Origin: Burkholderia territorii | GTDB lineage: Bacteria; Pseudomonadota; Gammaproteobacteria; Burkholderiales; Burkholderiaceae | NCBI RefSeq assembly: GCF_902833055.1 | Contig: NZ_CADFEJ010000010.1 | Coordinates: 124,001 to 188,000 of the forward strand | DNA: 64,000 bases | Direction of reading: 5' to 3' | Part shown: piece by piece, positions 26,711-35,877 of the stretch | How positions within the stretch are numbered: the first letter of the stretch is position 1 | Layout: the number at the start of each line of letters is the position of its first letter | Position numbers and translations under genes: made by a program | The notes under the pieces: generated by a model | Told to the model about the DNA's origin: nothing | The model's input: only the letters and a program-made list of their open reading frames with translations | Databases searched by the model: none

Positions 26711-26845
26711 GCGCGAGCGGATGGAACTGAAGCCGGATCCGGAGACGGACCGTCGGCCAACTCCCGGCACCTTATGGGGAGGAGGAGATGACGGATCAGC
26801 CCGCTCCCTCCTCCAAAAGCCGGCAAAGCCAGGTCCACTCCCCCG

Positions 26846-26884
26846 ATTACCTAGGTAATTGACACGTATGGACCTAGGTAATTG
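26846..26884. promoter_or_regulatory. Double palindromic operator upstream of the MHS transporter operon
   Basis: ATTACCTAGGTAAT (26846-26859) is a perfect 14-bp palindrome. A second copy of its right part, ACCTAGGTAATTG, stands at 26872-26884, 23 bp after the first (26849-26861). Two sites about two helical turns apart, 60-95 bp before the transporter start, fit a dimeric repressor such as a GntR- or MarR-type protein. No such regulator gene is adjacent. Confidence 0.65.
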
Positions 26885-26942
26885 GCATCCCTACCATGGT
26901 TTGCGACGCGAATCCAAGCGCCCACACGAAGAGGACACGACC

Positions 26943-28289
26943 ATGACCACCCAGGACGTCGATACCGGCACGCTGCGACGCGTGATCGCCGCAGCATCGA
27001 TCGGCAATTTCGTCGAATGGTTCGATTTCGCCGCATACGGCTTTCTCGCCACCATCCTGACGCGCGAATTCTTCCCCAGCGGCGATCCGACGATCGGGCT
27101 CCTGAAGACATTCGCCGTCTTCGCGGTCGCCTTCGCATTCCGCCCGCTCGGCGGGCTCGTTTTCGGCGTGATCGGCGACCGGATCGGACGCAAGCGCACC
27201 CTGGCGCTGACGATCCTGATGATGGCCGGCTCGACGACGTTGATCGGTCTGCTGCCGACCTACGCGAGCATCGGCTACTGGGCACCGTTGCTGCTCACGA
27301 TCATTCGCTGCGTGCAGGGATTCTCGGCCGGCGGCGAATACGCCGGCGCGTGCGCGTACGTGATGGAGCACGCGCCGCGCCGCCGCCGCGCGTTCTTCGG
27401 CAGCTTCGTGCCGGTATCGACATTTTCGTCGTTCGCGTGCGCGGCGGTCGTTGCCTACCTGCTCGAATCGTCGCTGTCGTCGCAGGCAATGGTCGACTGG
27501 GGCTGGCGCGTGCCGTTCCTGATCGCCGCACCGGTCGGCCTCATCGGCGTCTACCTGCGTGTCAACCTGAACGAAACGCCCGCGTTCCAGGCGCTCGAAG
27601 GCAAGCACGACATCGCGCATGCGCCGCTGATGGAAACGCTGCATTCGCAGTCGTGGAACATCCTGAAGCTCGGCGCGTTCGTGTCCGTGACGGCGCTGTC
27701 GTTCTACACGTTCACGACGTATTTCGCGACCTACCTTCAAGTGGCCGGGCACCTGTCGCGCGGCACGTCGCTTCTCGTGACGGTGCTCGCACTCTTCTTC
27801 GCCGCGGCGCTGTGCCCGGTCGCCGGCTTCTTCTCCGACCTCGTCGGCCGGCGCGCGACAATCGCCACCACCGGCATCTTCATCATCGTGTCGGTCTATC
27901 CGGCGTTCTCGCTCGGCGGCTCGGGCGTGCTGTCGCAATCGCTGATCGGCGTCGCGCTGCTGGCGATCGGCGCGGTGTTCTCGGGCGTGGTGACGGCACC
28001 GCTGATGTCGGAAGTCTTCGCGACGAAGACGCGCTACACGGCATCGGCGATCACGTACAACCTCGCGTACACGATCTTCGGCGGTACCGCGCCGCTCGTC
28101 GCCACGTGGCTGATCGCCGCGACCGGCACCAACCTGTCGCCGGCGTACTACCTGATCGCCGTGTCGATCTTCGCGATGATCGGCGGCCTGGCCCTGCCGG
28201 AGACGTCGAAGACGGCACTCGAGGAAGCCGGCCCGGCGACCGCGAGCGCCGCTCGCGCCGCCAAGCGCGGCGTCGAACGCGCCGTTTGA
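26943..28289 (+). CDS. MHS-family MFS transporter (metabolite:proton symporter)
   Basis: 448 residues with 12 membrane segments. MHS markers: IGNFVEWFDFAAYGFLA in segment 1, GDRIGRKRTL in the 2-3 loop, and RCVQGFSAGGEYAGACAY in segment 4. This subfamily includes ProP-, ShiA- and citrate-type symporters for osmolytes and organic acids. The frame opens 84 nt upstream but the HTH-free N-terminus and AAGAGG ribosome site support 26943. It is first in an operon with the M19 and V4R genes, so it probably imports their substrate, possibly a betaine-like compound. Confidence 0.9.
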   Translation: MTTQDVDTGTLRRVIAAASIGNFVEWFDFAAYGFLATILTREFFPSGDPTIGLLKTFAVFAVAFAFRPLGGLVFGVIGDRIGRKRTLALTILMMAGSTTLIGLLPTYASIGYWAPLLLTIIRCVQGFSAGGEYAGACAYVMEHAPRRRRAFFGSFVPVSTFSSFACAAVVAYLLESSLSSQAMVDWGWRVPFLIAAPVGLIGVYLRVNLNETPAFQALEGKHDIAHAPLMETLHSQSWNILKLGAFVSVTALSFYTFTTYFATYLQVAGHLSRGTSLLVTVLALFFAAALCPVAGFFSDLVGRRATIATTGIFIIVSVYPAFSLGGSGVLSQSLIGVALLAIGAVFSGVVTAPLMSEVFATKTRYTASAITYNLAYTIFGGTAPLVATWLIAATGTNLSPAYYLIAVSIFAMIGGLALPETSKTALEEAGPATASAARAAKRGVERAV

Positions 28290-28340
28290 GCGCGCGCGGC
28301 CGCTCCCCGTCCGCAAGCGCTCGACGCACAGGCAAACACC

Positions 28341-29312
28341 ATGACCCGCCTTCACGACTCCAGCATCATCATCGATGGCCTGAACATTTCCCGGTTCGAG
28401 CGTTCGGTGTTCGAAGACATGCGCAAGGGCGGCGTCACGGCCGTCAACTGCACGGTCTCCGTGTGGGAAGACTTCCAGAAGACGATCGACAACATCGTGG
28501 AGATGAAGCAGCAGATCCGCGAGCACGGCGAAATCCTCATGCTCGTGCGCACGACGGACGACATCCTGCGCGCGAAGCGGGAGAACAAGACGGGCATCAT
28601 TCTCGGCTTCCAGAACGCGCATGCGTTCGAGGACAATCTCGGCTACATCGAGGTGTTCAAGGAACTCGGCGTGAACGTGGTGCAGCTCTGCTACAACACG
28701 CAGAATCTCGTCGGCACGGGCTCCTACGAACCGGACGGCGGGCTGTCCGGATACGGCCGCGAAGTGATCCAGGAGATGAACCGGGTCGGCATCATGGTGG
28801 ATCTCTCGCACGTGGGCGCGAAGACGTCGTCCGACGCGATCGCCTGTTCGAAGCGGCCGGTCACCTACTCGCACTGCTGCCCGGCCGCGTTGAAAGCGCA
28901 TCCGCGCAACAAGACGGACGATCAACTGCGCGAGATCGCGGAAGCGAACGGCTTCGTGGGCGTCACGATGTTCATGCCGTTCCTGCGACGCGGTGCCGAT
29001 GCAACCATCGACGATTATCTGGAAGCGATTGAATACGTGATCGACGTGATCGGCGAAGACAAGGTCGGGATCGGCACGGACTTCACCCAGGGCTACAGCA
29101 CCGAGTTCTTCGACTGGATCACGCACGACAAGGGCCGCTATCGTCGTCTGACGGACTTCGGCAAGGTCGTCAATCCGGAAGGAATCCGTACGATCGGCGA
29201 ATTTCCGAACCTGACGGCCGCGATGCAACGCGCCGGCTGGAGCGAATCGCGCATCCGGAAAGTAATGGGCGAGAACTGGCTGCGCGTGTTCGGCGAAGTC
29301 TGGAATGCTTGA
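28341..29312 (+). CDS. M19 dipeptidase-family protein with an altered metal site
   Basis: 323 residues of the renal-dipeptidase family. The usual N-terminal H-x-D zinc motif is replaced by DGLNIS (residues 12-17), and the bridging-Glu segment reads GFQNAH with Gln91. The second-half ligands are kept: His157 (VDLSHVG), His178 (TYSHCC), and Asp247 (GIGTDF). So one metal position has lost its ligands. Similar proteins lie in the dimethylglycine/choline catabolism region of pseudomonads, from memory (the PA5396 type). Function there is unproven. The stop overlaps a possible start of the next gene. Confidence 0.85.
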   Translation: MTRLHDSSIIIDGLNISRFERSVFEDMRKGGVTAVNCTVSVWEDFQKTIDNIVEMKQQIREHGEILMLVRTTDDILRAKRENKTGIILGFQNAHAFEDNLGYIEVFKELGVNVVQLCYNTQNLVGTGSYEPDGGLSGYGREVIQEMNRVGIMVDLSHVGAKTSSDAIACSKRPVTYSHCCPAALKAHPRNKTDDQLREIAEANGFVGVTMFMPFLRRGADATIDDYLEAIEYVIDVIGEDKVGIGTDFTQGYSTEFFDWITHDKGRYRRLTDFGKVVNPEGIRTIGEFPNLTAAMQRAGWSESRIRKVMGENWLRVFGEVWNA

Positions 29313-29337
29313 ATCGCACGACGCATCCGCATCCGCC

Positions 29338-29910
29338 ATGCAACCTCAATTGCCCATCGACGTCGATCCGGACACCGGCGTCTGGACCACCGACGCGCTG
29401 CCGATGCTGTACGTGCCGCGCCACTTCTTCACGAACAATCACGTCGCCGTCGAGGAAGCACTCGGCGTCGAGGCATACGCCGAGATCCTCTACAAGGCCG
29501 GCTACAAGTCGGCCTACCACTGGTGCGACAAGGAAGCGAAGCTGCACGGCATCGAAGGCATGGCCGTGTTCGAGCATTATCTGAAGCGGCTGTCGCAGCG
29601 CGGCTGGGGCATGTTCAGCATCGCCGAAGCCGATCCGGCGACGGCGCACGCGTGCATCCATCTGCACCATTCGTCGTTCGTGCTGGCGCAGCCCGGCAAG
29701 CACGGCAAGCTCTGCTACATGTTCGCGGGCTGGTTCGCCGGCGCGATGGACTGGGTCAACGACACCGCCGCCGACACTGCGATCAAGGGCCCGCGCGCGC
29801 ATTCCGCGGAAGTCCGGTGCGCGGGCGAAGGGCACGACTGCTGTGTCTTTCATGTCGGGCCTCGGCCCGCGCAAGCGCTACAATCCGACGGGAGCGAACC
29901 CGCCCGATAG
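29338..29910 (+). CDS. DUF5943/V4R-domain protein
   Basis: 190 residues. The conserved start QPQLPIDVDPDTGVWTTDA leads into LPMLYVPRHFFTNNH, and the C-terminal 4-vinyl-reductase (V4R) domain has the cysteine pattern VRCAGEGHDCCVFHV. V4R domains bind small hydrophobic or hydrocarbon ligands. An ATG at 29305, overlapping the M19 stop by 8 nt, would add 11 poorly conserved residues. As the third gene of the operon, between an M19 protein and a LuxR regulator, it fits the neighbour set known from pseudomonad dimethylglycine loci. Confidence 0.82.
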   Translation: MQPQLPIDVDPDTGVWTTDALPMLYVPRHFFTNNHVAVEEALGVEAYAEILYKAGYKSAYHWCDKEAKLHGIEGMAVFEHYLKRLSQRGWGMFSIAEADPATAHACIHLHHSSFVLAQPGKHGKLCYMFAGWFAGAMDWVNDTAADTAIKGPRAHSAEVRCAGEGHDCCVFHVGPRPAQALQSDGSEPAR

Positions 29911-29943
29911 CCTTGTCCGAACACGGTTCGGACCGTCGACAAG

Positions 29944-30516
29944 ATGCCGACCATGACCGACACGACGCCGCGCCTCGACTACGAAGATCTCTTCAGGCAC
30001 CTGCCCGTCGCGGCCATCGTCGCGCGAGAACGCATCATGGTCGACTGCAACGAGAAGGCGTTGCAACTGTTCCGGGCAACCCGCGACGACATCATCGACC
30101 AGTCGTTCGCGAAGCTGTATCCGCAGCAGAAGGACTTCGCGACGACCGGCCGCCGCCTCGCGCCGCTGCTCGCGAAACATGCGGGGTTCAGCGACGACCG
30201 CATCATGCGCCGCGTCGACGGCAGCCATTTCTGGGTCACCGTGTGCGGCTTCGGCTACAACCCGAAGCGGCCGTTCGAGCTGGCCATCTGGACCTTCACC
30301 GACATGTCGGAGAACGCAAAGCATCCCGACGTCACCAGCACCCTGACCGATCGCGAACGCGACGTCGCGGCATTCCTGGTCCACGGGCTCACCAGCAAGG
30401 AAATCGGCAAGGAACTGAGCATCAGCCCGCGCACGGTCGACATTCATCGCGCGAGCCTGTTGAGGAAATACGAGGTACGCACGACCCACGAACTGATCGC
30501 GTGCCTGCTGGCGTGA
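29944..30516 (+). CDS. PAS domain LuxR-type regulator
   Basis: 190 residues. An N-terminal PAS domain (about 12-115, YEDLFRHLPVAAIVARERI...) is joined to a LuxR/GerE HTH (about 130-188: LTDRERDVAAFLVHGLTSKEIGKEL). There is no receiver domain, so the signal is probably a ligand or redox cue sensed by PAS. Starts 33 nt after the V4R gene and most likely controls this operon or the DAO oxidase behind it. An ATG nine bases in is an alternative start. Confidence 0.87.
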   Translation: MPTMTDTTPRLDYEDLFRHLPVAAIVARERIMVDCNEKALQLFRATRDDIIDQSFAKLYPQQKDFATTGRRLAPLLAKHAGFSDDRIMRRVDGSHFWVTVCGFGYNPKRPFELAIWTFTDMSENAKHPDVTSTLTDRERDVAAFLVHGLTSKEIGKELSISPRTVDIHRASLLRKYEVRTTHELIACLLA

Positions 30517-30562
30517 GCGGCGCGCGCGAGAACGGCGTATCCCGCATCGCCTCCGCGTTCCG

Positions 30563-30586
30563 AAAAAAAGCCCGGCAAAGCCGGGC
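30563..30586 (-). terminator. Rho-independent terminator of the DAO-oxidase gene
   Basis: Perfect 7-bp stem GCCCGGC / GCCGGGC with an AAA loop. On the minus strand it is followed by seven T, so it ends the oxidase transcript coming from the right. On the plus strand it lacks the T-tract. Confidence 0.85.
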
Positions 30587-30645
30587 CAATCAGATTGAGA
30601 CACAAGGAGAATCCCGCCCATCGCACACCGGGCGGTCACGCCGCG

Positions 30646-31818
30646 CTACACGACGTTCTTTTCGACGATCGGCCGGTTTTCGAGCACACGCTCCCAGCCG
30701 AGCGACGACAGGTCGAGCGATTCATATCGCCCGCCCAGGATCAGTTCACTGACGCCACGCCCCGTCGCGGGCCCCTGCTGCAGCCCGTGCCCGCTGTACC
30801 CGTTCGCGAACACGACGTTGTCGAGCTCGGGGTGATACCCGATGATCGCGTTGTGATCGAACACGTTGTACTCGTAGTACCCCGACCAGCAGTTCTCCAC
30901 ACGCAGCGCTTCGAATTCCGGCACGCGATTCGCGAGCGTCGGCCAGATCACCTCGTCGAACAGGTCGTGATCGACTTCGTCGAGCGGCAGGTCGTCGGGA
31001 TCGCGATCCGGGCTCGGCGACGTCCCGCAGATGTACGTGCGCCCTTCCGGCCGGAAATACACACCCGTCGGATCGATCAGCAGCGGGCAATCGGTGAGCT
31101 TCGCCGGCGACGACACGTTGAAGATGCTGCGACGTCGCGCATACACCGGAATGTCGATGCCCATCATCGACGACAGCGTGCGCGTCCACGCACCGGCCGC
31201 GTTGACGAGCGTGTCGCATGCGTAGCGCTCGCCATCGTGGGTCACCACGTGCGTGACCTTGCGGCCGTCGCGAACGACGCCGGTCACATCGGCCGGCACA
31301 TACCGGGCGCCCAGCGCCTGCGCCTTCTTGCGCAGGGCCTGCACGAGCCCGTATCCGTCGAACCAGCCTTCGCCGCTCACGCCGTAGGCGCCCGACACGA
31401 GATCGTCGACGTTCAGCCACGGAAACTTCGCGCGCAGCGCGTCGCGGTCCATCAGCCGGATATCGGCGCCGAGCTTCGTCTGCAACGCATGGTTCTCGCG
31501 CAGCGTCGCATCGCCCGCCGGCGTCGCGAGGAACAGGTAACCGCCTTCATGCAGATCGATCGACGGCCGCGTGCCGTCGACCTCGAGCCGCTCGCCGATC
31601 GTGCGCAGGAAATCGATCCCGAACAGCGACATCTCGATCGACAGCGGCGTCGAGAACTGCTGACGAATCGACGCGGCCGACAGCGCCGATGACGATTTCG
31701 CATAGGTGGGATCGCGTTCGATGACGGTCACGGACACCGTCGGATCGGTAGCACGCAGGAAATAGGCGATCGAGCTGCCGATCACACCACCGCCGACGAT
31801 GACGACTTGAGAACTCAC
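30646..31818 (-). CDS. DAO-family FAD-dependent oxidoreductase
   Basis: 390 residues. It begins SSQVVIVGGGVIGSSIAYFL, the GxGxxG FAD-binding loop, preceded by GTG with GGAG 8 nt upstream; the longer open frame has no homology. TVIERDPTY binds the adenosine ribose. C-terminal GYSGHGLQQGPATGR is the FAD contact typical of glycine/sarcosine/dimethylglycine oxidases and related amine dehydrogenases. It probably demethylates or oxidises an N-methylated amino acid. It is convergent with the M19/V4R/LuxR operon and downstream of a binding-protein gene in the same direction. Confidence 0.85.
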   Translation of the reverse strand: MSSQVVIVGGGVIGSSIAYFLRATDPTVSVTVIERDPTYAKSSSALSAASIRQQFSTPLSIEMSLFGIDFLRTIGERLEVDGTRPSIDLHEGGYLFLATPAGDATLRENHALQTKLGADIRLMDRDALRAKFPWLNVDDLVSGAYGVSGEGWFDGYGLVQALRKKAQALGARYVPADVTGVVRDGRKVTHVVTHDGERYACDTLVNAAGAWTRTLSSMMGIDIPVYARRRSIFNVSSPAKLTDCPLLIDPTGVYFRPEGRTYICGTSPSPDRDPDDLPLDEVDHDLFDEVIWPTLANRVPEFEALRVENCWSGYYEYNVFDHNAIIGYHPELDNVVFANGYSGHGLQQGPATGRGVSELILGGRYESLDLSSLGWERVLENRPIVEKNVV

Positions 31819-32011
31819 GACTGACTCCAGTTGCACGTGAAAGGCGCGACCGGCCGGCCGCGCCCGAAGGTTGTTCGTGCCGCGTCGCGCGCGGCGCCGT
31901 GCGTGCGAACCATCCGGCGAAGCGCCCGACGTGCGCCGCGACCGCATCGGGTCGCTTCGGCTATTTCAGCACGTCCTGCATCGCCGCGAAAGTCCGCGCG
32001 CGTTCGGGTAT

Positions 32012-33163
32012 TCAGTCCGCCGTTTGCGTGGTGACGGGCTGCCACGCGGCGTTCTTCACTTCATACAGCGTCGAGCTCGGGTTCTTCAGGTCGCCCGTGT
32101 TCGTGAACGCGATCGTGCCGGTGATGCCGTCATAGCGCGTGCCCTTCAGCGCGCCGTTGAAATCGGCCGGCTTCGTCGAGTTCGCCTTCTGCATCGCGTT
32201 GATCGCGATCCACGTCGCGTCGTACGCGAACGGCGCATACGCGAGCATGTCGACGCCGTATTTCTGCCTGAATTTCGTTTCGAACTGCTTGCCCTTCGCG
32301 AGACGCGCGAGCGGCTGCCCGTATTCCCACACGGCCGCGCCTTCGGCCGCGTTGCCGGCGAGCTTGATGAAGTTCGCGTTCATCACGCCGCCGCCGGCCA
32401 GGAACTGCGCACGAATGCCGAGCTGGCGCATGCGCTTGACCAGCATCGCCGATTGCGCGTCGAGGCCGCCGAAGAACACGAGGTCGGCATTCGTGCTCTT
32501 GATCTTGGTGAGCTGCGCGCTGAAGTCGACGGCCTTGTCGTTCGTGAATTCGCGCGCGACGATCGTGCCGCCGTTCGCCTTCGCGGCTTTCTCGAATTCG
32601 TCGGCTTCGCCCTGGCCGAACGCGGTGCGATCGTCGATGATCGCGATGCGCTTCGCCTTGGTCACGCTCGCCGCATACGCACCGGCATTGCCGGCGTTTT
32701 GCGCGTCGGTCGCGATCACGCGATACACGGTGCCGAGGCCGGCGCGCGTGATGTCGGGATTGGTCGCCGACGGCGTGATCATCGGAATGCCGGCCTTCGC
32801 GTAGATCTTCGATGCGGGCAACGTCGTGCCGGAATTGAAGTGGCCGATCACGACGGCCACCTGCGCGTCGGTCAGCTGCTGCGCAGCCTGCACGCCGATG
32901 CGCGGATCGCTCTGGTCGTCTTGCGACGCGACGACGAACTTCACCGGCTTGCCGCCGATCGTCGTGTGCGCGGCGTTCGCCTCGTCGACGGCCATGCGCA
33001 CGCCGTTCTCGATGTCCTTGCCGTATGCGGCGCCGCCGCCGGTCAGCGGCACGGCCACGCCAACCTTGACGACCGTTTCCTGCGCGTGAGCCGCGCCCGT
33101 CTGGAACGCGAGGATCGCGGCGGTCAGTGCAATGCCGGAAAGCGAACGAATGCGGAACATCAT
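32012..33163 (-). CDS. Leu/Ile/Val-type ABC transporter substrate-binding protein
   Basis: 383 residues. Signal peptide of about 27 residues ending AAHAQ. Periplasmic type I binding fold: VVKVGVAVPLTGGGAAYGKDIENG, VAVVIGHFNSGTTLPA and PMITPSATNP are the family's hallmarks. It captures an amino acid or related solute for an LivHMGF importer that is not in this window. It is 193 bp upstream of the DAO oxidase in the same direction, so an orphan binding protein feeding the oxidase substrate is plausible. Confidence 0.92.
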   Translation of the reverse strand: MMFRIRSLSGIALTAAILAFQTGAAHAQETVVKVGVAVPLTGGGAAYGKDIENGVRMAVDEANAAHTTIGGKPVKFVVASQDDQSDPRIGVQAAQQLTDAQVAVVIGHFNSGTTLPASKIYAKAGIPMITPSATNPDITRAGLGTVYRVIATDAQNAGNAGAYAASVTKAKRIAIIDDRTAFGQGEADEFEKAAKANGGTIVAREFTNDKAVDFSAQLTKIKSTNADLVFFGGLDAQSAMLVKRMRQLGIRAQFLAGGGVMNANFIKLAGNAAEGAAVWEYGQPLARLAKGKQFETKFRQKYGVDMLAYAPFAYDATWIAINAMQKANSTKPADFNGALKGTRYDGITGTIAFTNTGDLKNPSSTLYEVKNAAWQPVTTQTAD

Positions 33164-33594
33164 CGGCCAATCCTTCTTCTATGGGTCGGGATGCGACGCG
33201 CGACCATCGCGCGCCGGCGACCTCCTGCGTGCCGGTGATGTTTTCTGTCGACGGGGGCATTGCCGAACGCGCATCGCTTGCCCGTCGATCACCGCGGTTC
33301 CGTCTCCGGGGAACCTGTCAGCGCGAAAGAGGTGAACCGATTGTGGATAGCCAATACGCGTGCAGCAAACGAAATATCGGAACTATGTTGTGAGGAATTG
33401 TCATCAAGTGCCGGCGCTGGGGCCGGCACGCGGCCCGCGCGATGGCGGGCCGGGAAGAGGAAACACCGGCGGGACGCGCGCCTCGCGCGTTGGCCGCGGT
33501 CGCGCCGGTCATGCCGATGGAGAATCATCGCCATATCGGGCAGCGGCAACGCCCGGCATATCGCGCGCTCAGGTCGGTCGCGCCGGGGCGCCGG
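33164..33594. other. Gene-free interval
   Basis: About 430 bp between the binding-protein start and the CsbD stop. It includes the binding-protein promoter region and a small GC hairpin near 33408-33429 without T-tract. No gene is supported. Confidence 0.55.
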
Positions 33595-33786
33595 TCAATG
33601 CCGGTCGGTGCCGGTGTGCTCGCGCACCGCGTCGGCCGCCTCGCCGGCCTTCTCCTGGACCTTGCCGGCCTGTTGTTCCGCCACGCCTTCCGCTTCCGTC
33701 TCGCGATCGCCCGTCACCTTGCCGAGCGCTTCCTTGACCGAACCTCTCACTTGTTTGAGCTTGCCTTCGATGCGATTCCTGTCCAT
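33595..33786 (-). CDS. CsbD-family stress protein
   Basis: 63 residues, MDRNRIEGKLKQVRGSVKEALGKVTGD..., the CsbD signature, with a longer acidic Gln/Glu-rich helix than the second copy at 36519. Family members are small, abundant, general-stress-induced proteins without a known activity. The ATG follows AGGAGACGACC. A 31-bp inverted repeat (33887-33917) about 100 bp upstream also occurs before the PAS-LuxR gene, suggesting that regulator controls this gene. Confidence 0.88.
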   Translation of the reverse strand: MDRNRIEGKLKQVRGSVKEALGKVTGDRETEAEGVAEQQAGKVQEKAGEAADAVREHTGTDRH

Positions 33787-33886
33787 GGTCGTCTCCTGCG
33801 ATGAGTTGGGGAGAGCCGGCGGCGCGGCGGCCCGCGCCGCCCCGCCGAGTGGACAGGATCGCAGCCGCGCGGCGCACGCGGCAGAT

Positions 33887-33917
33887 GCGGATGCACCAGC
33901 CCGCATGGTGCATTCGC
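33887..33917. promoter_or_regulatory. 31-bp inverted repeat, candidate operator (copy 1)
   Basis: GCGGATGCACCA and TGGTGCATTCGC form 12-bp arms (one mismatch) around a 7-bp spacer. It lies between the PAS-LuxR stop and the CsbD start. A copy with the same spacer is at 35608-35638. Confidence 0.65.
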
Positions 33918-33939
33918 ACCGATGGCCGGATGCCGGGCG

Positions 33940-35484
33940 TCAGTCCGTGCCGTTGGCGCCGCCTTTATCGGCACCTTTATCGCCGCGCGCACCGTTCGCA
34001 TCAGGCGCGCCGACGATCCCGCGTTCGCGCGCCCACACGATCGCCTCGCCGCGACTATGCACGTCGAGCTTCGCGTAGATCGTCGCGACGTGATTGCGCA
34101 CCGTGTTCGGCGCGAGCCCGAGGCGAGCGGCAATCTCCTTGTCGGCGAGGCCGTGACACAGCAGGTCGAACACGTCGCGCTCGCGCGCGGTGAGATCCGA
34201 CAGCTGCGCGCCCGCGTCCGGCGCATTCGCGCGCCGCACGTTCGCCAGTTTCTCGATCAGCGTGCGGCTGAACCACGATGCGTCCTGCATCGCCGTCTCG
34301 ATCGCATAAACCAGTTCCATCTCGGTGCGCTTGCGATCGCTGATGTCGAGCAGCGCGATCAGCAGGCAATCCTGGCCGTGAATCGCGACCGGTTCGGCCG
34401 ACATCACGCAATCGCGCACGTCGCCGTCGCGCGTGCGGATCTGCACGTCCGCGTTGCGCACGTTGCCGTCGCGCGCGAGCTCGCTGTCGATGTGCTGCCG
34501 GGCGCCGCGTTCGGCCCATAGCCCGATCTCGTCCGCGGACCTGCCGAGCAGATCGTCGCGCGCATGGCCGGCCATCGCGACGAACGCATCGTTCACGTCG
34601 AGCAGCTCGAAGCGATCGACCGTGACGATCGCGGTCGCGACCGGCGTCATCCGGAACGCCTTCGCGAAACGCTCCTCGCTCTGCCGCAGCGCGAGTTCGG
34701 CCTGCTTGCGCGGCTCGAGATCCATGAACGTGAACAGCATGCACGCCTCGCCGTTCATGTCGATCGGCTGCCCGGCGACCACCACCGCCTTCGTGCCGCC
34801 GTCCGCGCGCTTGAGCACGGCCTCCATCTGCGGGATCGTCGCGCCCTCGGCCAGCCGTTCGATCGCAAGCTCGCGCCGCTCGGCCTGCTCGAGCACGTCG
34901 ACTTCGTACACGGAGCGGCCGAGCACGTCGTCGCGCGCATGGCCCGTCATCTCGAGGAAGCCTTGATTGACCTTCACGTAGCGCAGGTCGTCGAGCCGGC
35001 AGATCACGGCCGGCGCCGGGTTCGCATTGAACGTGCGCTCGAAGCGGTCCTCCGCGCTCGCCCATTCGGTCGCATCGTGCAGCACGAGCGCGAGGCAGTC
35101 GGGCTCGCCGGCCGCGTTCGTCAGCACGAGGCTGCGGATCCGGTGAACCCAGCTCACGTTCTCGTCGGCGGCCGATTCGACTTCGACCGTCACGTCGCTG
35201 AACTCCTCGCCGGCAATCACGCGATCCATCGGATAGTGGCCGTCGCGCACCGGGTGGTTGTTCCGGTAGCGCAGCCTGAAACGCTCGCGATACTCGGTGA
35301 CGTCCGCGCCGAGTTCGGCAAGCTCGGTGACGCCGTGCATCGCGAGGGCGGCTTCGTTCGCCCACACGATGCGCTGGTCGGGTTCGATGAGGATCACGCC
35401 CTCGGTGAGCCCCGCGATGATCTGGTGCAGCTGGCGCCGGTCGGTATGCGACTTGAGCGCCTGTTCGTTGACTCGTTCGTCCAT
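33940..35484 (-). CDS. Multi-PAS LuxR-type sensory regulator
   Basis: 514 residues. Three PAS domains in series (about 20-135, 155-275 and 285-405) with repeated MTGHARDDVLGRS / MAGHARDDLLGRS motifs, then a LuxR/GerE HTH (about 432-495: LTARERDVFDLLCHGLADKEIAARL). No histidine kinase or receiver domain, so it is a one-component sensor. The start at 35484 is the first ATG giving a plausible N-terminus; the upstream frame is unsupported. It has an inverted repeat 124 bp upstream and one beyond its stop ahead of csbD, consistent with autoregulation and control of the cluster. Confidence 0.88.
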   Translation of the reverse strand: MDERVNEQALKSHTDRRQLHQIIAGLTEGVILIEPDQRIVWANEAALAMHGVTELAELGADVTEYRERFRLRYRNNHPVRDGHYPMDRVIAGEEFSDVTVEVESAADENVSWVHRIRSLVLTNAAGEPDCLALVLHDATEWASAEDRFERTFNANPAPAVICRLDDLRYVKVNQGFLEMTGHARDDVLGRSVYEVDVLEQAERRELAIERLAEGATIPQMEAVLKRADGGTKAVVVAGQPIDMNGEACMLFTFMDLEPRKQAELALRQSEERFAKAFRMTPVATAIVTVDRFELLDVNDAFVAMAGHARDDLLGRSADEIGLWAERGARQHIDSELARDGNVRNADVQIRTRDGDVRDCVMSAEPVAIHGQDCLLIALLDISDRKRTEMELVYAIETAMQDASWFSRTLIEKLANVRRANAPDAGAQLSDLTARERDVFDLLCHGLADKEIAARLGLAPNTVRNHVATIYAKLDVHSRGEAIVWARERGIVGAPDANGARGDKGADKGGANGTD

Positions 35485-35607
35485 TGATCGGTGGTCCACT
35501 TGGTCGACATCGTTGTCCGGCCGGCCGCCTCCGCGCCGATACGCGGCGACCTGCGCCGGCTGGCGCGTGCACGCGATGATCGCGTGCGGCCGATGCAATC
35601 GACAGGC

Positions 35608-35638
35608 GCGGATGCACCATGCGCAATAGTACATTCGC
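35608..35638. promoter_or_regulatory. 31-bp inverted repeat, candidate operator (copy 2)
   Basis: GCGGATGCACCA and TAGTACATTCGC around a 7-bp spacer, the same architecture as 33887-33917. It lies in the 393-bp divergent region between the PAS-LuxR gene and the Pro-rich peptide gene. A further half-site, GTGCATTCGC, occurs at 35801-35810. Confidence 0.65.
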
Positions 35639-35877
35639 ACGCCGCCCTTCTGCGTGCGTCATCCCGCCGAGCGCGCGCGCCGCGCCCCGCGTGCCGGCCG
35701 AGCCGCATCGCGCGCATCATCGCGCATTTTCCGTTCCCGCCCGTGCTTGCGTTCCCGTGCAAACGCACTAGCCGATCCAGTGAATTTGCGCGATGTCCGC
35801 GTGCATTCGCGCCGGTACGCTGGTACTGCATCGGCGCTCGCGCGCCGCCTTTTCATACCGCAGAGGAGGATCACCTG

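Noticed and set aside
33408-33429. GTGCCGGC / GCCGGCAC hairpin as terminator
   Set aside because: No T-tract on either strand and it is not directly behind a stop codon.
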